Shown here: piece by piece, positions 56,759 to 64,000 of the stretch
How positions within the stretch are numbered: the stretch's first letter is position 1
How the letters are laid out: each line of letters starts with the position of its first letter
Assembly (NCBI GenBank): GCA_019635315.1
Contig: JAHBZT010000003.1
Location: 372,001-436,000, forward strand
Reading direction: 5' to 3'
DNA length: 64,000 bases
Source of the DNA: Rubrivivax sp.
GTDB lineage: Bacteria > Pseudomonadota > Gammaproteobacteria > Burkholderiales > Burkholderiaceae_C
The notes under the pieces: generated by a model
Told to the model about the DNA's origin: nothing
Databases searched by the model: none
What the model saw: the letters and a program-made list of their open reading frames with translations, nothing else
Program-made: the position numbers and the translations under genes

Positions 56759-57595
56759 ATGACCTTGACGACCCCGCGTGCGCTGCTCTGGGCGCTGCTG
56801 CTGATCGCCGCCGGCGCCGCCGCCGCGCTGGCGCTGAACCGCGCCTGGCGCGCCCTGCCGGCCGACGCTGCGTCGGCGGTCGCGGCGGCAGCCGCGGCCT
56901 CGGTGCCGGTCAGCGGCGACCCCAGGGCCGATGCCGTCGCGCGTGTGCTGGTCGAACGCATCCCGCGCCTGCCGCCGATCGACGAGGTGCAGCCGAGCCC
57001 GGTGCCCGGCTGGTGGCAGGTGCGCTTCGGCGGCACCGAGATCCTGTATGCCGACGACGGTGCCGAGCACATCCTGGTCGGCGGCACGCTGATCGAGACG
57101 AAGACACGCAGCGACCTCACCGAGGCCGCGCTGTCCAAGGCGCTGGCCGTGGCCTGGGACCAGCTGCCGCTGCAGGACGCCATCGTCTTCCGCCAGGGCA
57201 GCGGCGAGCGCGTGATGGCCGTCTTCGTGGACCCCAACTGCGGCTACTGCAAGCGCTTCGAGCGCGACCTGACGGGGATCCGCGACGTCACGATCTATGC
57301 CTTCCTGATCCCCATCCTGGGCCCGGACTCGGAAGCCAAGTCGCGCGACATCTGGTGCGCGAAGGACCGCGGCGCGGCCTGGCGCGGCTGGATGCTGGAC
57401 GGCGTCGTGCCGCCGCGCGCGATGGGCGCGTGCGATACCGCGGCCATCGAGCGCAACCTGGCCTTCTCGCGCAGCCACCGCATCAACGGCACGCCGGCGG
57501 TCTTCTTCGCCGACGGCACGCGCAAGCCGGGCGCGCTGCCGCCGGCGGAGGTCGAGCGCCTGCTGGCTGCCGCCGGCGCGCCGCCGCGCAAGTAG
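56759..57595 (+). CDS. DsbC-like thiol:disulfide interchange protein
   Basis: The 278-aa protein has an N-terminal membrane anchor (residues 8-26), a small dimerisation-like domain and a thioredoxin domain with VFVDPNCGYCKRFERDL. A second cysteine pair appears in DIWCAKDR and MGACDTAA. The end has the cis-proline loop INGTPAVFFADG. It isomerises disulfides in the periplasm. The family is usually exported; here the anchor lacks a clear cleavage site. Confidence 0.92.
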   Translation: MTLTTPRALLWALLLIAAGAAAALALNRAWRALPADAASAVAAAAAASVPVSGDPRADAVARVLVERIPRLPPIDEVQPSPVPGWWQVRFGGTEILYADDGAEHILVGGTLIETKTRSDLTEAALSKALAVAWDQLPLQDAIVFRQGSGERVMAVFVDPNCGYCKRFERDLTGIRDVTIYAFLIPILGPDSEAKSRDIWCAKDRGAAWRGWMLDGVVPPRAMGACDTAAIERNLAFSRSHRINGTPAVFFADGTRKPGALPPAEVERLLAAAGAPPRK

Positions 57596-57723
57596 GCGCG
57601 CGAGCAAGCGCGCGGGTCGGCGCGCGAGCCGGGGGACAGGTCGGTCGGCGCGTGCCTCGCCGGCCGGCGCCCGCCAGCAACCCCGGGCCCGCGCGGTGCC
57701 GGCACGCCGCCCACAATGCGGGC

Positions 57724-58227
57724 ATGAACGCCGAACCGTCTTCCACGCCGGCGCCCGGCCGCGCCGCCGGCCGGCCGGCCGCACCGCCGCCGGCCCCGCC
57801 GGGCCGCCTGCCGGGGCCGCTCGGCCAGGCGCTCGGGCTGGCCGGGCTGCTGCCCTTCGTCGCCGGCGCGGTGGGCCTGTGGCTGGTCGACGGGGCCGCG
57901 CGCGCCGTCGTCGCACAGGCGCTGGTCGGCTACGGCGCGCTGATCGTCAGCTTCCTCGGCGGCATCCACTGGGGGCTGGCCGCGCGCGCGGGCGCGGCGC
58001 CGCCGCCGCTGCTGCTGGCCTGGGGCGTGCTGCCGTCGTTGATCGCCTGGCCGGCGCTGCTGCTGCCGGCACAGGCCGCGCTGGTGCTGCTGGCGGCGGC
58101 CCTGCTGCTGTGCCTGCTCGTCGACCGCCGCCTGTACCCGGCCCATGGCGCGGCGGCGCTGCTGCCGCTGCGGCTGCGGCTGACGCTGGTGGCTGCGCTG
58201 GCCTGCGTCGTCGGCGCGCTGGCCTGA
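57724..58227 (+). CDS. DUF3429 membrane protein
   Basis: The 167-aa protein has a proline/alanine-rich N-terminus and four or five membrane helices. The motif VSFLGGIHWGLAAR is characteristic of DUF3429. Its function is unknown. CACAAT lies 6 nt before the ATG, and the 128-bp gap to the previous gene holds no other feature I recognise. Confidence 0.85.
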   Translation: MNAEPSSTPAPGRAAGRPAAPPPAPPGRLPGPLGQALGLAGLLPFVAGAVGLWLVDGAARAVVAQALVGYGALIVSFLGGIHWGLAARAGAAPPPLLLAWGVLPSLIAWPALLLPAQAALVLLAAALLLCLLVDRRLYPAHGAAALLPLRLRLTLVAALACVVGALA

Positions 58228-58250
58228 AGCCCGCGGGAGCGCCACCGGGC

Positions 58251-59357
58251 ATGGGCAGCTTCGCCGCCCGCCCGCCGGCGGCCGCCGCGCCGGGGCGCCT
58301 GGTCGCCGGGCTGGCGCTGGTCGCGGGCGTGACGGCGCTGCACCTGTGGCTGGCGGAGGGCGTCTTCGAGTCGCGGCTGGCCGACGGCGCGGCCGAGCCG
58401 GCGCTGCGCCGCATCCAGGTCGCCTTCGTGCGCGAGCTGCAACCGGCCGCGCCACCGCCGCCCCCGCCTGCACCGGTGCTGCGCCGGCTGCCGGCCGCTG
58501 CCGCGGCGCTGCCGGCGGCGCCGGCGGCGTCGGCCCCCGTCCTGGAGCCGGCGCCGCCGCTGGCCGAGGAGGCGGTCGCGGCGCTGCCCGCGGAGCTGCC
58601 GGCGCTCGCGACGCCGCTGCCGGCGCCGCCGCCCGAGCCCGCGGCTGCCGCGGCATCGGCGCCCGACGCGACGACCTTCGAGTGGCCGCCGTCGACCCGC
58701 CTGAGCTACACGCTCACCGGCCACTACCGCGGTCCGGTCGAGGGCCAGGCCAGCGTCGAGTGGCTGCTGAGCGGCAGCCGCTACCAGGTGCACGTGGAGG
58801 TGTCGATCGGCCCCTCGTTCGCGCCGCTGATGAGCCGGCGCATCAGCAGCGAGGGCGAGATCACGCCCGCGGGCCTGTCGCCTTGGCTGTACGACGAGAC
58901 GACGCGCGTCGCGCTGCGCGACCCGGTGCGGCGCCTCATCCGCCTCGACGCCGGGGAGGTGCGGCTGCCCGGCGGCCAGGTGCTGCCACGGCCGGACGGC
59001 GTGCAGGACAGCGCCAGCCAGTTCGTGCAGATGACCTGGCTGTTCACGACGCAGCCGCAGCGGCTGCAGCCCGGGCAGACGGTCGAGTTTCCGCTGGCGC
59101 TGCCGCGCCGCGTCGAGACCTGGTCGTACGACGTGATCGCGCACGAGCGGCTCTTCACGCCGGCCGGCGAGGTGGACGCGGTGCACGTACGGCCGCGGCG
59201 CGAGGCCGGCCGCGGCGGCGACCTCGTGGCCGAGATGTGGGTCGCGCCGACGCTGCAGTACCTGCCGGTGCGCATCGTGATCCGGCAGGACGCGGAGAAT
59301 TTCGTCGACCTGACCATCGACCGCCTGCCGCTGCAGGCCGCGCAGCCGCCGCGCTGA
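58251..59357 (+). CDS. DUF3108 exported protein with proline-rich linker
   Basis: The 368-aa protein has an N-terminal membrane segment (residues 16-35), a long proline/alanine-rich linker (about 65-140, including PPPPPPAP) and a C-terminal DUF3108 domain with LSYTLTGHYRGPVEGQ. The domain belongs to a periplasmic beta-barrel-like family of unknown role. The linker may cross the cell wall. It is 23 bp after the DUF3429 gene. Confidence 0.85.
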   Translation: MGSFAARPPAAAAPGRLVAGLALVAGVTALHLWLAEGVFESRLADGAAEPALRRIQVAFVRELQPAAPPPPPPAPVLRRLPAAAAALPAAPAASAPVLEPAPPLAEEAVAALPAELPALATPLPAPPPEPAAAAASAPDATTFEWPPSTRLSYTLTGHYRGPVEGQASVEWLLSGSRYQVHVEVSIGPSFAPLMSRRISSEGEITPAGLSPWLYDETTRVALRDPVRRLIRLDAGEVRLPGGQVLPRPDGVQDSASQFVQMTWLFTTQPQRLQPGQTVEFPLALPRRVETWSYDVIAHERLFTPAGEVDAVHVRPRREAGRGGDLVAEMWVAPTLQYLPVRIVIRQDAENFVDLTIDRLPLQAAQPPR

Positions 59358-59372
59358 GGCGGGTCCGCGGCG

Positions 59373-59894
59373 TCAGACGTCGCCGAATTTCGCGGCGAAG
59401 GCCTCGGCGGCGCTGCGGCCGCGGAAATTGGCGATCAGTTGCGCGCCGCTGACCAGCAGCGGCCGCAGGTCGTCGGCCGAGCGCGCCTTCTCGATGCGGA
59501 TCGCCAGCGTCTCGGCGGCCGGGCCGAGCAGGTCGTTGAGCGCTCGCACCGCGGCGCGGCGGCGTTCCTCGAAGGCGGGGCCGGCCGCTGCCACGGCGGG
59601 GGCCGCCGCCACCGGCGCGCCGGCCGGGCGCGCCACCGCGCCCGGTGCCGCCGCCGGGGCGGCTGCCGGGCGCGCGGGCTCGCGCGCGGCCGTGGTGCCG
59701 GCGACCTCGATGAAGCCCTGCTCGAGCAGCGCCGCCAGCGTCTCCGCCGGCTGCATCACCAGGGTGTTCAGGTCGGCGTCGCTGCGCTTGCCGTCGACGA
59801 GGATCAGCGCGCTGCGCAGCCGCGGCGGCAGCCGGTGCTCGCGCGTCTCGATCTCGCGTTGGCCTTTGCTCGACTTGCGGTAGATGATGGGCAT
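59373..59894 (-). CDS. Conserved hypothetical protein (helical, alanine-rich linker)
   Basis: The 173-aa protein starts [20 protein letters not shown]. The N-terminal ~65 residues ([18 protein letters not shown]) form a small domain seen in proteins with a winged-helix-like fold in Burkholderiales. An alanine/proline linker follows, then a C-terminal helical domain. No catalytic motif is visible. The 231-bp gap to the next gene contains a TATAGT (60062-60067) facing the enoyl-CoA hydratase. Confidence 0.75.
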   Translation of the reverse strand: MPIIYRKSSKGQREIETREHRLPPRLRSALILVDGKRSDADLNTLVMQPAETLAALLEQGFIEVAGTTAAREPARPAAAPAAAPGAVARPAGAPVAAAPAVAAAGPAFEERRRAAVRALNDLLGPAAETLAIRIEKARSADDLRPLLVSGAQLIANFRGRSAAEAFAAKFGDV

Positions 59895-60125
59895 CGGGGC
59901 GCCTGTCCGGAGTCGCGGCGGGGTCGCGGGCGGTGCGAGGGCGCCGGGGGCACGGCCGACCGCTGCCGCTGCTCCGGGGTGCCACACCCCTTGAATGAGG
60001 GGGGCAGCTTAACGCGGCGTCAAGGCCGCCGCATGCGCAAAAGTCCCGTGAAGACCCGCCTTATAGTGCCGCGTCTCCACCCGCCAAGGCGCCCGGCCGG
60101 ACGGCCGGCCACCGCCTCCCACGCC

Positions 60126-60914
60126 ATGAGCGAAGCCCTGATCCTGACCGAACTGCGCGGCGAAGGCGCACGCCGCACCGCGCTGATCACGCTGAACCGG
60201 CCCAAGCAGCTCAACGCGCTGAACGACGCGCTGATGGACCAGCTGGGCGCCGCGCTGCTGGCCTTCGACGCCGACGACGGCGTCGGCTGCATCGTCGTCA
60301 CCGGCAGCGAGCGCGCCTTCGCGGCCGGCGCCGACATCGCGGCGATGGCCAGGAAGACCTATGCCGACGCGCTGCGCGAGGACTTCATCACGCGCAACTG
60401 GGAGACCATCCGCCGCGTGAAGAAGCCGGTGATCGCCGCGGTGGCCGGCTTCGCGCTGGGCGGCGGCTGCGAGCTGGCGATGATGTGCGACTTCATCATC
60501 GCCGCCGACAACGCGAAATTCGGCCAGCCCGAGATCAAGATCGGCATCATCCCCGGCGCCGGTGGCACCCAGCGCCTGCCGCGCGCGGTGGGCAAGAGCA
60601 AGGCCATGGACCTGGTGCTCACGGCGCGCATGATGGACGCCGCCGAGGCCGAGCGCGCCGGGCTGGTCTCGCGCGTGGTGCCGGCCGAGCGCCTGCTGGA
60701 CGAGGCGCTGGCCGCCGCCGAGGCGATCAACGCGCTGTCCGGGCCCAGCGTCGTCCTGGCCAAGGAATGCGTCAACCGCGCCTTCGAGGGCACGCTGTCC
60801 GACGGCGTGATGTTCGAGCGGCGCGTCTTCCACTCGCTGTTCGCCACCGCCGACCAGAAGGAAGGCATGGACGCCTTCCTGGCCAAGCGGCCGCCGCAGT
60901 TCGGCCATTCCTGA
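60126..60914 (+). CDS. Enoyl-CoA hydratase
   Basis: The 262-aa crotonase-family protein has the oxyanion-hole segments [13 protein letters not shown] and [17 protein letters not shown] and the catalytic-glutamate region [19 protein letters not shown]. It hydrates trans-2-enoyl-CoA in beta-oxidation. It stands alone and is not in a fatty-acid operon. Confidence 0.95.
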   Translation: MSEALILTELRGEGARRTALITLNRPKQLNALNDALMDQLGAALLAFDADDGVGCIVVTGSERAFAAGADIAAMARKTYADALREDFITRNWETIRRVKKPVIAAVAGFALGGGCELAMMCDFIIAADNAKFGQPEIKIGIIPGAGGTQRLPRAVGKSKAMDLVLTARMMDAAEAERAGLVSRVVPAERLLDEALAAAEAINALSGPSVVLAKECVNRAFEGTLSDGVMFERRVFHSLFATADQKEGMDAFLAKRPPQFGHS

Positions 60915-60976
60915 GCGGCCCCGGGGCCCGCGATGCGCGCTGCGAGCGGCCGCAGGCCGCGGCGGCGCCGGCCCGG

Positions 60977-61543
60977 CTACGGCACCACCCAGCGCGCGCC
61001 GTCGGCGTCGAAGCGAGCGCGCCGGTGGCCGAGGGCATGCAGCTCCAGCCAGTCGACGGCCAGCACCTCGGCCGTGAGCACCGCGAAGTGCTCGCGGCTG
61101 CCGCGCTCGGGTGCCGGCGGCCCCGCGGCAGGGGCCAGCGCGCTGCCCGGCGGCAGCGGCGACAGGTAGTCCTGCGCCGCCGGCGTCATCTTCAGCTGCG
61201 CCCAGCGCGACGACACCGTGAGGCCGCTCGTGTGCAGCGCCAGCCGCACGCGCAGCCGCAGCTGCCAGGCGAGCTGCGGCGACCAGACGACCAGCGTGCC
61301 CAGCGGGCGCCCGTCGAGCTGCTGCGCCTTCGGGCTGCGCGGATCGGTATAGATCAGCAGCGTCCGCGCGGCCTCGTCCAGGTCGCGCAGCACCACCGTG
61401 CGGGCGTCGGCGCCCTCGCCGTCGGCGGTGGCCAGCACGGCCAGCCTCCAGGCGTGCGCCCTGTCGCGCACGGCCTGCGCGAGTTCGCGCCAGACGGCGG
61501 CCTCGATGTCCGCCAGCGCGGCCAGCCGGGAGGCGTCGACCAT
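60977..61543 (-). CDS. Pyridoxamine 5'-phosphate oxidase-like FMN-binding protein
   Basis: The protein is 188 aa from ATG 61543; GTG 61558 would add 5 residues. RTVVLRDLDEAARTLLIYTD and SPKAQQLDGRPLGTLVVWS match the FMN-binding split-barrel of PNPOx-like proteins. It lacks the C-terminal dimerisation signature of true PdxH, so the substrate is unknown. Confidence 0.85.
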   Translation of the reverse strand: MVDASRLAALADIEAAVWRELAQAVRDRAHAWRLAVLATADGEGADARTVVLRDLDEAARTLLIYTDPRSPKAQQLDGRPLGTLVVWSPQLAWQLRLRVRLALHTSGLTVSSRWAQLKMTPAAQDYLSPLPPGSALAPAAGPPAPERGSREHFAVLTAEVLAVDWLELHALGHRRARFDADGARWVVP

Positions 61544-61563
61544 CGCCGCGGCCGCCACGGCAT

Positions 61564-63162
61564 TCAGCCGGCGCCCTGCGGGCCGGCCGGCGCGCCGCCT
61601 TCGCGGCGCAGCGCCGGTGCACCTTCGCCTTCCCGGCGCAGCGCCGGGAAGAGGATCACGTCGCGGATGCTGGGGCTGTCGGTCAGCAGCATCACCAAGC
61701 GGTCGATGCCGATGCCGCAGCCGCCGGCCGGCGGCATGCCGACCTCGAGCGCGCGCACGAAGTCGGCGTCGTAGTACATCGCCTCCTCGTCGCCCGCTTC
61801 CTTGTTGGCGGCCTGGGCGGCGAAGCGCGCGGCCTGGTCCTCGGCGTCGTTGAGCTCGGAGAAGCCGTTGGCGATCTCGCGCCCGGTGATGAAGAGCTCG
61901 AAGCGTTCGGTGACCGTGGGATCGCTGTCGGAGGCACGCGCCAGCGGCGAGACCTCCACCGGGTAGTCGACGATGTAGGTCGGCTGCCAGAGGTGATGCT
62001 CCACCGCCGCCTCGAACAGGCCGAACTGCAGCTCGGCCAGCGTCCAGTGCGCCGGCGGTTCCTCGCCCAGCGCCTTCAGCCGCGCGTGCAGCACCTGCGC
62101 GTCGCGCGACTCGGCGTCGCTCAGCCCCGCGTGCACGACCAGCGACTCGCGCACCGACAGCCGCGCGAACGGCTGCTCGAGGTCGACCTCGCGCCCGCCA
62201 TAGGACAGCCGCGCCGAGCCGGTGGCCTGGCGCGCGGCATGGCGCAGCACCTGCTCGGTGAAGTCCATCAGCTCGCGGTGCGTCCAGTACGCGGCGTAGA
62301 ACTCCATCATCGTGAACTCGGGGTTGTGGCGGACGCTGATCCCCTCGTTGCGGAAATTGCGGTTGATCTCGAAGACGCGCTCGAAGCCGCCGACCAGCAG
62401 CCGCTTGAGGTACAGCTCCGGCGCGATGCGCAGGAACATCGCCTGGTCCAGCGCGTTGTGGTGGGTGACGAAGGGCCGCGCATTGGCACCGCCCGGGATG
62501 GGGTGCAGCATCGGCGTCTCGACCTCCAGGAAGCCGTGCTCGACCATGAAGCCGCGGATCGACGCCACCGCCTTGCTGCGCGCGACGAAGCGCGCGCGCG
62601 CCGCCTCGTCGGTGATCAGGTCGACGTAGCGCTGGCGGTACTTCTGCTCCTGGTCGGTCATGCCGTGGAACTTGTCCGGCAGCGGGCGCAGGTTCTTGAC
62701 CAGCAGCCGGATCGTCGTCGCCTTGATCGACAGCTCGCCGGTCCTGGTGCGGAACAGCGTGCCTTCGCAGCCGACGATGTCGCCCAGGTCCCAGTGCTTG
62801 AACTCGGCCAGCCGCTCCGCGCCGACCGCGTCCTGCGTCACGTAGAGCTGGATGCGCCCGTGCGTGGGGCCGAACGAGCCGTCCTGCACGGTGGCGAAGC
62901 AGGCCTTGCCCATCACGCGCTTGAGCATCATGCGGCCGGCCACGGCGACCTTGACGCCCTGCGGCTCCAGTTCCTCGTTGGGCACGGCGCCGAAGCGCTG
63001 GTGCAGCTCGGCGGCGTGGTGGCTGGGCCGGAAGTCGTTCGGGAAGGCCGGGCCATGCGTCGCGGCGCGGGCACGGATCGCACGCAGCTTCTCGCGGCGT
63101 TCGGCGATCAGGGTGTTGTCGTCGGCGGGGGCCACGACGGCTTCGGGGCTGGGGCGGTTCAT
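61564..63162 (-). CDS. lysS: Lysyl-tRNA synthetase (class II)
   Basis: The 532-aa protein has the OB-fold anticodon domain and the three class II motifs: [34 protein letters not shown] and [14 protein letters not shown]. It charges tRNA-Lys. The usual end (DVILFPALR) is followed by a ~25-residue tail encoded by a 30-bp direct repeat (61597-61617 and 61627-61647). Confidence 0.97.
   Translation of the reverse strand: MNRPSPEAVVAPADDNTLIAERREKLRAIRARAATHGPAFPNDFRPSHHAAELHQRFGAVPNEELEPQGVKVAVAGRMMLKRVMGKACFATVQDGSFGPTHGRIQLYVTQDAVGAERLAEFKHWDLGDIVGCEGTLFRTRTGELSIKATTIRLLVKNLRPLPDKFHGMTDQEQKYRQRYVDLITDEAARARFVARSKAVASIRGFMVEHGFLEVETPMLHPIPGGANARPFVTHHNALDQAMFLRIAPELYLKRLLVGGFERVFEINRNFRNEGISVRHNPEFTMMEFYAAYWTHRELMDFTEQVLRHAARQATGSARLSYGGREVDLEQPFARLSVRESLVVHAGLSDAESRDAQVLHARLKALGEEPPAHWTLAELQFGLFEAAVEHHLWQPTYIVDYPVEVSPLARASDSDPTVTERFELFITGREIANGFSELNDAEDQAARFAAQAANKEAGDEEAMYYDADFVRALEVGMPPAGGCGIGIDRLVMLLTDSPSIRDVILFPALRREGEGAPALRREGGAPAGPQGAG
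61597..61647 (-). repeat. Direct repeat in the 3' tail of lysS
   Basis: Two 21-bp copies, 61597-61617 and 61627-61647, differ at one base and are spaced 30 bp apart. They encode the repeated PALRREG segments after the normal synthetase end. Confidence 0.85.
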
Positions 63163-63306
63163 GCGCTGGGCTTCGGCGCGGCGGTCCCGCCAGAACCGGT
63201 GTCGCCCCGGGTGTCGGCCACGCGCTGTCGGTGACAATCGTTGGATTCTAGGGTCGGCTCGCCCCGCGCCTGGCGTCGTCGGCCGGCCCCCGGCCTTCTT
63301 GACGGC

Positions 63307-64000
63307 ATGAACAACGAAGCGCAGTGGAAGCCGACGAAGTACGTCGTGCGTGGCGGCCGGCTGCGCGCCAGCCGTGACACGGCACACCTGGGTGTCGGCT
63401 CGCGCCTCGTGGCCGACGCCGTGGCGGCACGCTACGACGACCTGTTGCCGCTGCACGCACGCGGCCGCCTGCTGGACCTGGGCTGTGGGCATGTGCCGCT
63501 GTATGCGGCCTACCGTCCGCATGTCGGCAGCGTGACCTGTGTCGACTGGGCGCAGTCGCTGCACGCCAACCCGTTCCTCGACCACCTGGTCGACCTCAAC
63601 GGCGCGCTGCCGTTCGCCGAGGGGTCCTACGACACGGTGGTCCTGTCCGACGTGCTGGAGCACCTGCCCGAACCGCAGCCGCTGCTGCGCGAGATCGCCC
63701 GCGTGCTCGTGCCGGGCGGCCGGCTGCTGATGAACCTGCCGTTCCTCTACCGCATCCACGAGGCGCCGCACGACTATGCGCGCTACACCGCGTTCGCGCT
63801 GCGCCGCTACCTGGAGGCGGCTGGCCTGCAGGTGCTGGAGCTGCAACCGGTCGGTGGGTCGCTGGCCGTGTTCGCCGACCTGCTGGGCAAGCACCTGGAG
63901 CAGGCCGGTGCGCCGGGTCGCTGGCTCGCCGCGGCACTGGCCGGTGCGGCCACGGCGATGCTGCGCCGCGGCCCGCTGGCGCGCGCCGACCGGGCGAGTG
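63307..64000 (+). CDS. Class I SAM-dependent methyltransferase (3' end cut by window)
   Basis: The frame is open from ATG 63307 to the window edge (231 codons). The SAM motif is [16 protein letters not shown], followed by SVTCVDW and the UbiE/type-11-like [16 protein letters not shown] later part contains [11 protein letters not shown], typical of methyltransferases encoded near surface-polysaccharide genes. The substrate is unknown. It is divergent from lysS. Confidence 0.88.
   Translation, partial: MNNEAQWKPTKYVVRGGRLRASRDTAHLGVGSRLVADAVAARYDDLLPLHARGRLLDLGCGHVPLYAAYRPHVGSVTCVDWAQSLHANPFLDHLVDLNGALPFAEGSYDTVVLSDVLEHLPEPQPLLREIARVLVPGGRLLMNLPFLYRIHEAPHDYARYTAFALRRYLEAAGLQVLELQPVGGSLAVFADLLGKHLEQAGAPGRWLAAALAGAATAMLRRGPLARADRAS

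Overview
The window is a 64-kb piece of a very GC-rich bacterial chromosome. The codon bias, the caa3-type cytochrome oxidase operon with the order DUF2244-coxB-coxA-ctaG-DUF2970-coxC-surf1-ctaA-ctaB-sco, the algH-ruvX-pyrR-pyrB-pyrC' operon and the rpoH/asmA/ychF neighbourhood all point to a betaproteobacterium of the order Burkholderiales (Rubrivivax/Leptothrix/Comamonadaceae-like; genus not determined). I saw no rRNA, tRNA, prophage, insertion sequence with a transposase, or CRISPR array.

Region 1 (1-18.4 kb) is a sulfur-oxidation island. On the minus strand, dsrABEFHCMKLJ encodes reverse dissimilatory sulfite reductase, the DsrEFH/DsrC sulfur relay, the DsrMKJ membrane complex and the DsrL oxidoreductase. 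The window cuts dsrJ just before its end. dsrEFH and dsrL next to dsrAB are the hallmark of the oxidative pathway. Divergently, on the plus strand (8.9-16.1 kb), runs a chain of little-studied genes: a 74-aa protein, a Cas6/Cmx6-like protein with no CRISPR, a cysteine-less DsrC paralogue (RspA type), an unknown protein, a 0.5-kb block of nested inverted repeats, a TauD-like dioxygenase, a helix-turn-helix/ferredoxin/FNR fusion, a degenerate S24 peptidase domain, two small proteins and an Sfum_1244-type protein. Back on the minus strand, tusA-dsrE2-yeeE supplies sulfur-carrier and import functions. A roughly 45-bp sequence is shared between the dsr divergent promoter region and the tusA promoter region, which suggests one regulator for the whole island.

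Region 2 (18.4-35.9 kb) is housekeeping: an alpha/beta hydrolase, a PEP-CTERM protein, photolyase, the algH-ruvX-pyrR-pyrB-pyrC' operon, an acyltransferase, an AMP-phosphorylase-like enzyme coupled to a PRPP-synthetase-like enzyme, a degenerate HD-GYP protein, gpmA, a rhodanese, grxC, secB, gpsA, trmL, comF and a BioC-like methyltransferase.

Region 3 (36.0-46.0 kb) is the complete cytochrome c oxidase and haem A biosynthesis cluster.

Region 4 (46.0-64.0 kb) holds rpoH under a CIRCE heat-shock operator, an AsmA protein, a large hybrid histidine kinase, ychF, pirin, a 161-bp MITE-like repeat, a MOSC protein, a UbiH-like monooxygenase, a DsbC-like protein, DUF3429 and DUF3108 proteins, an enoyl-CoA hydratase, an FMN-binding protein, lysS and a methyltransferase cut by the window end. 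Several genes have a -10-like TANAAT hexamer only 6-9 nt before the start codon, which suggests leaderless or very short-leader mRNAs.
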